From the NCBI GenBank assembly GCA_018398575.1, contig JAGTXZ010000003.1:1488001-1552000 (forward strand): DNA of 64,000 nt. The letters run 5' to 3'. The first letter of the stretch is position 1. Each line of letters begins with the position of its first letter. This stretch comes from Ampelomyces quisqualis. Its lineage: Eukaryota; Ascomycota; Dothideomycetes; Pleosporales; Phaeosphaeriaceae. The notes beneath the pieces were generated by a model. That model saw only the letters and a list, made by a program, of their open reading frames with translations. It had not been told where the DNA came from and ran no database searches. Both the position numbers and the translations under genes were made by a program. Of the stretch, positions 32,754 through 42,973 are shown piece by piece.

Positions 32754-35700
32754 ATGGCGGACCGCAAGAAGAGGGACCGGTACGCGGGCGCGGCATACGA
32801 GTTTGGAGCCAACTCTAGCGGTCAAGCTGGGGCAGGAGTTCCGCCAGCTGCCCCGGGTTATGGAGCGCCCGCTGCACCTGGCTATGGCGCTCCAGCAGCG
32901 CCTAGCTATGGAGCGCCTTCACCGGGCTACGGAGCTCCTGCGCCTGCGTACGGAGGAGGAGTAGCTCCAGCACCGGCATACGGACAGCCCCCAGCCCAGG
33001 ACCCCAATGCGCTCAACCAGCAATTTGGGCAGATAAACCTGGGCGCCCAGCAAGGACAAGCTGCGCCGCAGGTTCAGCAGCCCATGGCAGCTACGCAGCA
33101 AAACCAATTGTTCCCATCCGACCTCATCGCCCAGCCATTCCACGTGTCTGAGCTTTACAACCCTCCTCCACCCATCAACCTCCCATCGAACGCCGCCGCC
33201 ACGCCCTCGGAGTTCGCGAACGAGTCGAGCAAATACTTGCGATGCACTCTGAACACCATCCCGACCAATCACTCGCTGTTGAAGAAGTCAAAGTTGCCGT
33301 TTGCTTTGGTCATTTCTCCTTATGCGTCGCTACACGATTCTGAGGATCCAGTGCCGGTTGTGCACGACCAGATCATCAGTCGTTGTCGGCGGTGCAGAGC
33401 GTATAGTATGTAATCAACAATTTGCTCAAAAGTGTGGATGTGCTGACTTCAGCTTGCAGTCAACCCCTTCGTCGTAAGTCCCGTTGCGAGATCAAAACGT
33501 CGTAAAACCTTCTGCTAATAAAGCGGCTAGTCGTTCCTCGACCACGGACATCGCTGGAGGTGCAACATGTGTAATTTGACAAACGACGTTCCACAGGTCC
33601 GTACAAGACGCTCACCCGAAGGAACTGTGCAGAATAATTTCGACTTACTGGGATACTACAGGCATTCGACTGGGACGCAGCGCAGCAGAAAAGTGTAAGT
33701 ATGCCCTGCCGGAACCTCATACTGCAGCACCTGGCATGCGTGGCAATAGAAACGCATGATCTCCATGGTACGCTAACAATATGTAGGTTGATCGCTGGCA
33801 AAGGCCTGAATTGAATTACGCAGTGACCGAATTCGTTGCGCCACAAGAATACATGGTCCGACCACCACAGCCTCTATGCTACTACATTATACTCGATTGT
33901 ACCCAAGCAGCTGTGAACTGTGGGCTTCTTGCAGTCGTGTCGCGAGTTATCAAGGAGTCTCTCGGCCGGATACCCAACGCAGATGGGAGAACACGGATTG
34001 GCTTCATGACTGTAGACTCTGGCTTACACTTCTTTTCCATACCGGCAGACAACAGCGAGAACAATGATCCTCAGCAACTGGTTGTGTCAGATCTCGAGGA
34101 GCCCTACCTGCCCATGCCCTCGGACTTACTCGTCAGTTTGAGCCAATGCCGCGCTAACATCGAGAACTTTCTGGATCGTCTTCCAGCCATGTTCCAGAAT
34201 ACTCACGTTCCTGGGTTTGCGCTTGGTTCAGCTCTTCGCTCTGCACACAAGCTCATTTCCCCACTTGGCGGAAAGCTCACCGTGATCGGCGCATCACTTC
34301 CAAACGTTGGTCACGCCGCTTTGACTCCTAGAGAGGACAAGTCCTTGCTAGGGACTGGAAAGGAGACTAGTCTACTGCAACCGGCTAACAATTGGTATAA
34401 ATCGTTTGCGGTGGAATGCTCCAAGAACCAGGTGTCCGTCGACATGTTCTTGTTTTCATCGCAATATCAGGACGTTGCAACGTTGAGCAACCTCCCCCGC
34501 TTTACTGCAGGTCAGACATACTTCTATCCTGGATGGAATGCCGCAAGGCAGGAGGATGTTGTCAAGATCGCGACTGAGCTGGGCGACTACTTATCGGCGG
34601 AAATTGGATTAGAGGCTGTCCTTCGCGTTCGCGCCACGACTGGACTAAGAATGTCTGCGTTCTACGGAAACTTCTTCAATCGCTCGTCCGACCTTTGCGC
34701 TTTCCCAGCATACCCGAGAGATCAGACCGTTGTAATCGAGGTGGCGATAGACGAGACACTCGGCAAACCATTTGCATGCCTCCAAGCCGCTGTCCTACAC
34801 ACTACGGCCAGTGGCCAGCGTCGTATCAGGGTATTGACTCTCGCTGTTCCCACGACTGAAAGTCTGGCCTCAGTCTATGCCTCGGCCGATGCGCAAGCCA
34901 TTGCTACATATTTCAGTCACAAAGCTGTTGAGCGCGCCCTGTCAAGTGGCCTTGATCCCGCGCGCGACGCACTACAGGGGAAGATCATCGAGATACTCTC
35001 GACCTACAGAAAGGAGCTGGCAGGTGGCAGCATGGGAGGCGGTGGTCTGCAGCTGCCTCAAAATCTCCGTGCTCTTCCGATCCTATTTCTCGGTCTCATC
35101 AAGAACGTTGGTCTCAGAAAGAGTGCCCAGATACCTTCCGACTTGCGGTCGGCTGCCCTCGACCTGCTCTCGACTCTACCATTACGACTGCTAACACAGT
35201 ACATTTACCCTAGCTTCTATAGCCTCCACGTACGTTTTTCTATTGTCGGGAAAGGCAGATCTTGACTAGTACTGACTGTTTCCAGGACATGCCTGATGAT
35301 GCTGGTGTTCCAGATCCTACGACAGGTCAAACTACAATGCCTGGGCCGTTGAACCTATCCAGTGCTGCCATTGTCCCATACGGTTTGTATCTACTGGACG
35401 ATGGTGTCAATCAATTCCTGTATGTTTCTCGTTGCAGCCAATTTATGCGCCAGAAGCTAACAATGACAGATGGGTTGGTCGCGACACAGTACCAGCACTC
35501 CTCGCTGATGTCTTTGGCGTGGAGGACCGTACACAACTCAAGCAAGGCAAAATGTCTCTACCGCTGCTGGATAACGAATACTCGGAGCGCGTACGAGCTG
35601 GTAAGTCGAACACAACCAGTGGTCACATGTACAGTATACTGATTGTAATCCAGTCGTGGAGAAGTCGAAGGATCACAAGTCCAAAGGCGTAGGAAGTATT

Positions 35701-35937
35701 TTGCTTCCGCAGCTGTACCTCGTGAAGGAAGACGGCGACCCAAGTCTTAAATTGTGGGCGCAGACGCTGCTCGTCGAAGATCGAGCAGACCAGGGCGAGA
35801 GCATCGTCCAATGGATAAGCAAGCTAAGAGAAAAGGTATGTCTAAATATTAAAGACGTACCGCTGATATTGTCGACGTGGCCAGACTGACGACTCGGAAC
35901 CTGGGTTGCTGACTTGAATTGCTAGGTTGTGCAGTAA
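32754..35937 (+). CDS. SEC24: COPII coat subunit Sec24
   Basis: Nine exons (32754-33405, 33460-33473, 33531-33596, 33662-33694, 33787-35229, 35286-35419, 35470-35600, 35654-35835, 35926-35937) give 888 residues. The N-terminal 110 residues are Pro/Gly/Ala/Tyr-rich with YGAP repeats. A zinc finger uses Cys211, Cys214, Cys233 and Cys236 (CRRC..RCNMC) and is assembled across exons 1-3. The trunk, beta-sandwich, helical and gelsolin-like regions follow; ending VQWISKLREKVVQ. Sec24 binds Sec23 and selects cargo for ER export. Exon 2 is only 14 nt and exon 9 only 12 nt including the stop; both are forced by frame and family sequence. Confidence 0.95.
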
Positions 35938-36666
35938 GCGGACGGTCGTTGGCATGTATGAGTGGTGTCATCAGGGGTGGATGAAACATTTGCAGCGTGT
36001 TGGGCGGTTGTCGACATGCTTCCGGCATGCATCTTAGAACATTAGCACCTATCAGCGACACGAAAAGACTCGCCAATCCCTATCAAACAACTCTCTTGGT
36101 TTCCTGCCTCGGGTGCGACGTGACTTGTCGGTGTAAATTATCGTGGTCGCACGCGTGGGTGCCGTCGTGTGGCGATAAATACGTCTGTCATGGCAACACA
36201 GCGTTTGAAACGCACAGACGTAGAAGAGGTATGACTATAACTCGTGTTGCTGCATACTGCTGTGAGACAGCCGTTAGGAGATGAAGGTAAGAGCTAGGGT
36301 TGTGTACAGCCAGTATTCCATGGCCAGAATAGTACAGGCAATTTTCGAGGAGTGCAGTGACTGCATGGTACATGTCAGACTGACTGGTGAAGACCAACTT
36401 ACAGTTGGAGACATGATTGCATGAGAAGGAACATTGATCCGGCCATATTGACAACGACTGGATCTGGGTCATGCTGCTTGGGCTTAGTGTCAACCCTTGC
36501 ATGGTCCTCCAATGGGGGGCGGCCCATTCCTCGTTTAGACCCACAGGCACTTTGAAGCATGGGCTGGCATTTTTTTCAGTCCTTCTCGGCCTGCAACAGC
36601 TAATCTCCCCAAGAAGTTGATGAGGATATATTATTTTTTAACTGCTACGCCGCCACCAAAGCCCAT
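35938..36666. other. Intergenic upstream of tRNA-Cys
   Basis: 3' flank of Sec24 and upstream region of the tRNA gene. No gene is supported; AT-rich just before the tRNA (about 36620-36650). Confidence 0.5.
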
Positions 36667-36805
36667 GGGCCGGTAACTCAGTGGTAGAGGTTAGTTCCCT
36701 TTGAAGCTCTTCCGCATCCCCCCGCTAATATTGTCCCAGTGTAGGATTGCAGCATTTCCATGGCCGTTCATCCCGAAGTCACCGGTTCGACTCCGGTTCG
36801 GCCCT
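36667..36805 (+). tRNA. tRNA-Cys (GCA) with two interruptions
   Basis: Acceptor stem 36667-36673 (GGGCCGG) pairs with 36798-36804 (TCGGCCC). The A box (AACTCAGTGGTAGA) and the perfect B box (GGTTCGACTCC, T arm 36781-36797) are present, and T runs at 36808-36814 and 36817-36825 can end Pol III transcription. One intron cannot give a cloverleaf. If 36690-36739 is removed, the D stem closes perfectly (ACTC with GAGT), and the anticodon arm becomes TAGGA-TT-GCA-G / A-TCCCG with one A:C mismatch, interrupted after position 37 by 36753-36769. The GCA anticodon sits at 36749-36751. Identity is inferred from this fold. Confidence 0.65.
36690..36739 (+). other. 50-nt mRNA-intron-like insertion in the tRNA-Cys D arm
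   Basis: It begins GTTAGT, contains GCTAAT 11 nt before its CCCAG end, and is 50 nt long, the same as many spliceosomal introns in this window. Removing it restores the base pairing of the D stem. Confidence 0.5.
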
Positions 36806-36807
36806 TG

Positions 36808-36825
36808 TTTTTTTGCTTTTTTTTT
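36808..36825 (+). terminator. Pol III terminator T runs after tRNA-Cys
   Basis: Seven T at 36808-36814 and nine T at 36817-36825, directly after the tRNA 3' end. Confidence 0.75.
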
Positions 36826-37936
36826 GTTACCTACCTACCCTCCTTCCCTCTTCTCTCTCCAGCTGCTTGTTGATGTCGCCACCACAGACCAGGCTTGTTG
36901 GCGGCTGATCGCTGCGTCTGTTTCGTCACCTCGCCAGCGCCCGCATTAGCCGGCAGGACGTACGGATGCACAGTATACGATGGATGGTTCACAGTTACAC
37001 GGATGGAATGGATTTTTTGGATTCATGTTCGGGGATGTTGTCGTTTCATCATGCATCAACCTGGCCGCCTGAGGCACAGCATGTTGCCATCCTTCTGCCT
37101 CAGGGCCTCCTTGCGCAGCCGGGCCGCAAGGTGCAGCGACTACGCACGTTCTGAATCGCTCCAGGCCGGGTGAACCACGGATGCTAGTCGTTCGCTTCAG
37201 CAAGGTACAAAGGCACGACACTTTGTCGGTGGATCATGGTCGAGTCCCCTTGCATCAGCGCGTGCCCACTGTCACAGTAGGCTGCAGCGAGGCGGCGCGC
37301 AACCAATTGCTCGAGCTGGAGACCAACCACGGCCACGGCCATGCGACGTGCAACGCGGCGGGCGGTGAGGTCATCGCTGTCGAGGTGCTGGGGGTGCCCG
37401 CCACAGACGGCTCAGAGGGCTGTCGAGTCGCTGCAAGGCATGTGGAGGTGCCCGTCAGCATCAGCTGGGCTCGTCAGACCTGGTATGCTGCGTGCATCTG
37501 CAGCCCAAGCCGCATTCCTCTGCTAGTCTGCACCGCGTCTCGATTCTGCTCGGGCCTTGGATCGAGGCCGCATCCCGCACGCAAGCAAGGAGGGGCTACT
37601 CTGCCCGCCACCGTGAGGCCCATCCCATCCCGCCTTATCGTCGCATGCAGCACCGCCAAACTCCGAGCGTCCGCCGCTCTGCACCCTCACCACCACGCCT
37701 GCACCGCGCCTCTTCACCACGACTCCGTTGACGCTGACCTGCTCTCACTCGCCCAGCACGCTGTGCCACCCCCCCCGCCGGGCCCCGAGTCCGGATGTTG
37801 TTGCAACGCCGCTCTGTATTCGTCATCACATCCACTCCAGCCTTCTGGCAGCCACGCCTCCAGCCAAGGAGCCACCAACCGTCCCATAGTGCTTGCGCCC
37901 GCCCGAGGTAGCCGCACTGACACCGGCGCCCTCACC
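36826..37936. other. Promoter and long leader of the C2H2 factor
   Basis: GC-rich, 1.1 kb. An open frame reaches upstream from the factor's ATG to 37181, but it is Pro/Arg/Cys-rich without a zinc finger or family resemblance, so I treat it as leader. No other gene is seen. Confidence 0.5.
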
Positions 37937-40218
37937 ATGTCTTCATTCCAGGCTGTCAACACAACCTTGACGGTGCCCGACCCGCCGCCCGGACGCGCCG
38001 GAGAAGAGACGACGCCGACCACTCCGCGGCCAAACAGCCGATTCTTCCCAGAAGCAAAGGCGGTCGAAGACGTTCGCACCGAAGATTCCTCGGCGAAGAC
38101 GCCGACGCGCAACAGCTTCGCAGGGCTGGCTGGACAGCGGCCACTGCCCTCCTCACCCTTCACGCCCTCGCGCGAGCTCAGCGAGACACCCTCGACGAAA
38201 AGCGAACTCAGCCGGGGCAACTCACACAGGTCCACGCAGTCTGTGGCCTCGCGGCGAGACGTCGAAATGGGCGAGGGCGACGACGACGACAAGGACGCGT
38301 CAGACAATGAGAGCGTGACAAGCGACACAAACAGGCCGGTGAAGAAGAAGAAAGGCCAGCGCTTCTTCTGCACCGAGTTCCCGCCCTGCAACTTGAGCTT
38401 CACAAGGAGCGAACATCTGGCGAGACATATCCGGTACGACCCTTCCATTTCGACCACTGCGTGAGCCAGCTAACACATTCCAGCAAGCACACAGGCGAGC
38501 GACCCTTCCAGTGTCATTGCTCTCGACGATTCTCCAGACTTGACAACCTTCGGCAGCATGCCCAGACCGTGCACGTAAACGAAGACATACCAGCCGAGTC
38601 GCTCGCAGCAACCGGCACCCGTTTCCAGAGACAGATCCGAACCGATCGAGTAAGACCACCGGGGAATCGATCGAGGGCAAACACACTTGGCAGCACTGGA
38701 GGACACAGCAGAGGCCATAGCCGCAATCTTTCGGCCTCCAGCATAACGACCGGCATGTCGAGCATTAGCGTCGGTCAGTCACCAGATGTACGGCGTCGCC
38801 CACCACCCCTTGCCATGGCCAGTGACGGCTCCGCTCGGACGCGATTATCGCTGAACACAATGGACGCTTACAATCCACCGCTGATGGGCAGCCCCGGACC
38901 TCAGATTGTCGAATACGAAACACAATCAAATGCCCCAACCACTCCACAGTCTGCCACTTTCTCCGCAGCTGCTGGCAGCCCTGCTCATTTGGGGTCAGTC
39001 ACGCAGTCTCCCATCTCGACTTCCTCTAGGCCTGTATCATGGGCTGGACCACCACCGCCCAACCGTCGGCTTTCCATTCCCTCTGGTGGCAACCCCTTTG
39101 CAGGCATCCCAGGGCAGGCCCCTCCTCCGTATATGGCACCATTGCAATCTTCCGCTGCCCCGACATTCTCCGGTCAAAGCAGTGTGTATGCCAGTCCGAC
39201 TGCCTCGAACTTTTCAGAATCTAGGAGAGACTCCAGCGCCGATGCTGATTGGAGAAGACGTACTTGGCACCCAGGAGTGTATACTGGACCTCGACCAGCA
39301 ACGAGTGGGCTGGGCTATCACCAGACACCGGATGCCCCACGCCCATTGTTCACGTCACAGCCAGCAGCTTCGCAGACAACTAGACTTCCGGGTATTGAGA
39401 GCTTCGACTACGCACCTCCTGCACCACAACTCCCTCGTCGTCAACCTAGCCCGATGCAAATTGACCCCCCGGCTCGTCCTCTGACCTACCATGCCCCCGC
39501 CGAATATGCGCCCAGCAGAGGGCATGAGAAGCGCAAAAGCATATCTTGGGAGCCCATACTGCAGAATGGCGTCCATCGCCGTGAACAGGGGAGCTTCAGC
39601 TCATCATCACAACAGTGGTCTCACTACATTAGCAGCCCTGGACAGCCGGCTGCACGCCCAACTACAGCACCGCACGGATACTTTAGCCAACGCCAGCCGA
39701 TGAACCCTCCTCAACCCATTCAAGTTCCGCCAACAGATTCTGCCAGGTCTTCACAGGAACAGCCTGTTACCCCTCGCAAGAACAAGAGGCAGGCGTGGTA
39801 CAATGGACCTCTTACACAGCCGGTCCGAGTCTTGCAGCGCACGTCTCCGGAAGACTCGAGCAGCAGTGAAGGTGTTCCCACACCCGGAAATACAACAATG
39901 AGCGAGTACCATCCGGCAATCGTACATAGCAACGGTTTTGTCGAGACACATCCTCCCGGTCCCCTTACCGAAGACCACAAGTCTGCCTCTCCCGCTTCAA
40001 TCATGGATAGGCCGCACCCACTTCACTCGCCAACATACCCACAATATCATCGACATACTCTATCAAGTTCAAGCTACCGTCCCCAGCGGGAACCTGAAAG
40101 AGGTCCGGTCACCTTCGGCCAGCCATTGCCTCAGCCGCCTGCAGATGATATGAGGCGTTTGGAGGCACTTGTGGCTGTTGCTACAGGCGAACAACAAGCC
40201 GTGAACAATCGGTCGTAG
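37937..40218 (+). CDS. C2H2 zinc-finger transcription factor
   Basis: Exons 37937-38433 and 38484-40218 (50-nt intron, GTACGA..GCTAAC..CCAG) give 743 residues. Two adjacent C2H2 fingers lie at residues 143-195: C145, C151, H164, H168, then C176, C178, H190, H195. The intron splits the linker and the join gives HIRKHTGERPFQCHC. Just before them is a basic stretch (RPVKKKKGQR) that may be a nuclear signal, preceded by an acidic patch (GEGDDDDKDASD). The remaining 540 residues are Ser/Pro/Gln-rich and disordered, as in activation regions. Finger spacing resembles stress-type two-finger factors of fungi; the targets are unknown. Confidence 0.88.
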
Positions 40219-41014
40219 GCGTAACCCTTGAACTGGGCGACACCCTCTTGCTGCGCCTGCCACACCACTTCACAACACACTTTCACGTATGCATACGACG
40301 CTATGACCACGATACATGACATGACTTTCCTTGAATTCGACGCCACGCTATGCATTCTTATTTGGTCCACCAGTGATCAAATGTCGTCTCGTTCCTATTT
40401 AGCCGACGGAGTGGAATATAATTGACGCTTTCGAAGATACCCACGAGCTTCGCCCAACTTTCCTCGAATACCCAGACTCGGCACTTTGCTTTTGTGTAAC
40501 GCGATTGCGTCTGATATATGCACATTGGTTTCGGTAGTTATGAACGTTTATGTTTGATATTCAGGGATACCAAATCGTAACATAGCGGGAGTTTAGATGC
40601 TTTGGAATCCGTCGGCAACGTTTTTTCGCGCTTTGAACGTTGACTTTGCTCTTGTGCTTCTTCGATTTCGTCTTCTGGTCCTATTATTTTAACCTACGGG
40701 TGTTTTCGGTTGGACGCTTGGATGATAATGTCTCGGTGTCTTGACTCGATTAGGTAGTGAACCATATATATACATATTCAAGAAGAAGCTCTAGACAGTC
40801 ACGAACAAGGCTGACGCCTTTTGATAAATTTCACTGCAGGCATGTGACGTGAGTCCCATGGCCCATCTCTGTGAAAGTAACCATTTTCCATGTTGGTGAG
40901 CTTTGACCCGCGCTAATGCACGGCGAATCTCGAGACTATGGAACTTTTTGCGGTTTCGTGATGGAGGCCTCCTCATCGCCACGTTCTTCTTCCAATCCCA
41001 ACGTATTCTTGTCC
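40219..41014. other. Intergenic between C2H2 factor and Mtf2-like gene
   Basis: 3' flank of the factor and promoter of the next gene. An in-frame ATG at 40916 could extend the next protein by 33 residues. Confidence 0.5.
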
Positions 41015-42733
41015 ATGTCGCTATGCTCACACACAGCCCGAGCAATTTCTCGCTCCCGTATTAAGAAACCTAATACGCTCCTGCCGTTCTTGTATCAGAC
41101 AGCTACCATCCAGCAATGGCAGCCATGCACACGAGCAATTGCACGTCGAACAATCTCATCACGATCGAGACCCCAAGATGACTGGCCCGTCGTCGAAGAT
41201 GTACCTTTTCACGATGCGGAGGGAAACTTGCCCCCAAGGGCCGAGGAGGCGCAATCCACGCGCAAAACGACGATGACCAGCACCGAACGTGCTGCTTTCG
41301 AGAAGCTATACAAGACGTTGAATGCGCAGGGTCAAGAACGCAAAATGGGTCAGTATGGGGAGCACGAAGAGCTGGAGCAGATTGCGGACGAATACTATAA
41401 AAACGATGAGAACGATCCAAGCGGCTCGTTGGACAAAGTCTTCGATGAGGTGCTGCAGCGTTCGCCCCGGCTACTACCGACCCAGCCAAATGGCAAATTC
41501 ATGACGCATACCCCTCGGCCGTCTGATGCAGTGAACTCCGGAGCTTCAGCGACTATACCCGACACACCACAAAACAAGAAGAAGCTCGCTGCAAAGGCCG
41601 AAAACGAACGTATCAAGAAGCTCCGACTCGAGGAACGCGAAAGGATTGGTAAGCTCATGAAAGGCGCCCAGACAGATCGCGAACTCTGGGAAATCCTCAA
41701 TCGAGAAGTCTTTGACCCGCTCCGCAAACTCAACCTCGATGAAACCAACCCACTTTCGAAAGATGAAACCAAACCCAAGGGCCCAAAATCTCGAACCAAG
41801 ACTACGTCAGCAACGGCCTCGGAGCAAACTCGCATCCTCTTTCCAAACTTCCCTGACCACATTCTCACCGCCGTCCAACTTCTCCGCATCAACTTCCCCC
41901 GATCGTCCCTCTCCCTCACAATTCTTCCAACGATCAAATCCCTTGGCCGTTCTTCCTTCGCGCTGGGCGCGACTCCGCAGCTTTACAAACACCTCCTGCG
42001 AACCGCATGGATGCAGCAATCATCCTACACGCTCATCGACAGCCTCCTCACCGACATGGACGCCAACGTCGTAGAGTTTGACACAGGCATACTCGACGTC
42101 ATTGACGGGGTGATCCGGGAGCATGAAATGGGTGTTTCAGGTCAATTAGGCAGGGAATTACAGCTCCTGTTTGGTATGGAGACGTGGGCCGAAGGCATCA
42201 TTAAGATTGTAGCGTGGAGGCGCGTGGTGGCGAAGAAGTTGGGTGTCAAGGACGAAATTGTGCAGACCAAGGTGCCGCAGACTGTGCAGCAAGACCAGCC
42301 CACGCAGGCCCCCCCGAGGTTGACCCGGTTCTTCAGGAAGACGTTTGTGCCTGACAAGAAGTTGATGTGGGCAAAGGATACCGAAGCCAGACCGCCGCGT
42401 GCTGACCGCAGACGACACGCGCATGATGGGGAAATAGTCGATGATTTCGTCAAGCGTGCCAAAGGAAGGTCGTCACGCGGTGACCGCCGACAACACGCCA
42501 AGGCGGGGGGACATGTCGATGATTTCGTGCCTCTTCTTCCAGGTCGACAGCCTGTCGAGAGCGGAGCGAGCGGCGCGAAACCTCTTGCTGCTGGGCAATC
42601 GCCCTTGCTGGAGACTTCGACGCCCAAAGACGCCGACAAGGCGCAAGAGGAGCTGTCGCGCTTGGGGCAGCGACTCGACGAGCAAAAGACCGCCGGGGGT
42701 GCATCGGACGCCGCACCAAAGGTCTTGTTGTAG
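41015..42733 (+). CDS. Mtf2-like mitochondrial RNA-processing protein
   Basis: A single exon of 572 residues from the ATG at 41015. The N terminus (SLCSHTARAISRSRIKK, then RAIARRTISSRSR) is basic and free of acids, as expected for a mitochondrial presequence. The middle contains RELWEILNREVFDPLRKLNL, and the conserved C-terminal helical domain runs from about ILFPNFPDHILTAVQLLR through YTLIDSLLTDMDANVVEFDTG. This resembles the C-terminal domain of Mtf2/Nam1, which in yeast couples mitochondrial transcription to RNA processing and translation. The tail holds two copies of a short unit (DRR.HA....VDDFV). An upstream in-frame ATG exists at 40916. Confidence 0.65.
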   Translation: MSLCSHTARAISRSRIKKPNTLLPFLYQTATIQQWQPCTRAIARRTISSRSRPQDDWPVVEDVPFHDAEGNLPPRAEEAQSTRKTTMTSTERAAFEKLYKTLNAQGQERKMGQYGEHEELEQIADEYYKNDENDPSGSLDKVFDEVLQRSPRLLPTQPNGKFMTHTPRPSDAVNSGASATIPDTPQNKKKLAAKAENERIKKLRLEERERIGKLMKGAQTDRELWEILNREVFDPLRKLNLDETNPLSKDETKPKGPKSRTKTTSATASEQTRILFPNFPDHILTAVQLLRINFPRSSLSLTILPTIKSLGRSSFALGATPQLYKHLLRTAWMQQSSYTLIDSLLTDMDANVVEFDTGILDVIDGVIREHEMGVSGQLGRELQLLFGMETWAEGIIKIVAWRRVVAKKLGVKDEIVQTKVPQTVQQDQPTQAPPRLTRFFRKTFVPDKKLMWAKDTEARPPRADRRRHAHDGEIVDDFVKRAKGRSSRGDRRQHAKAGGHVDDFVPLLPGRQPVESGASGAKPLAAGQSPLLETSTPKDADKAQEELSRLGQRLDEQKTAGGASDAAPKVLL

Positions 42734-42973
42734 AATCTTCTTTGTATCATCATATCCTTGTACCAATAGAACAAATACATTGGAACGCGCAACCCGAACA
42801 AGAAAAAACTGAATTGTACAAGCCATACGAGCATATTGTCTCATCTCCACAAACCATGAATGTATGCTTACCTACAAGCAAGCGCCTTCCCCACACTCCC
42901 GCCGTCATGCATCCATTCCTACTCATACAACCAACCCCCTGGCCTTCCCAAGCCTTTCCTCAGCTCCTCAATT

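Noticed and set aside
36667..36805. tRNA with one standard intron
   Set aside because: No placement of a single intron gives a paired anticodon stem, a T at position 33 and a closed D stem.
37181..37936. Long N-terminal extension of the C2H2 factor
   Set aside because: The upstream reading is Pro/Arg/Cys-rich without motif, and the ATG at 37937 begins a typical disordered head.
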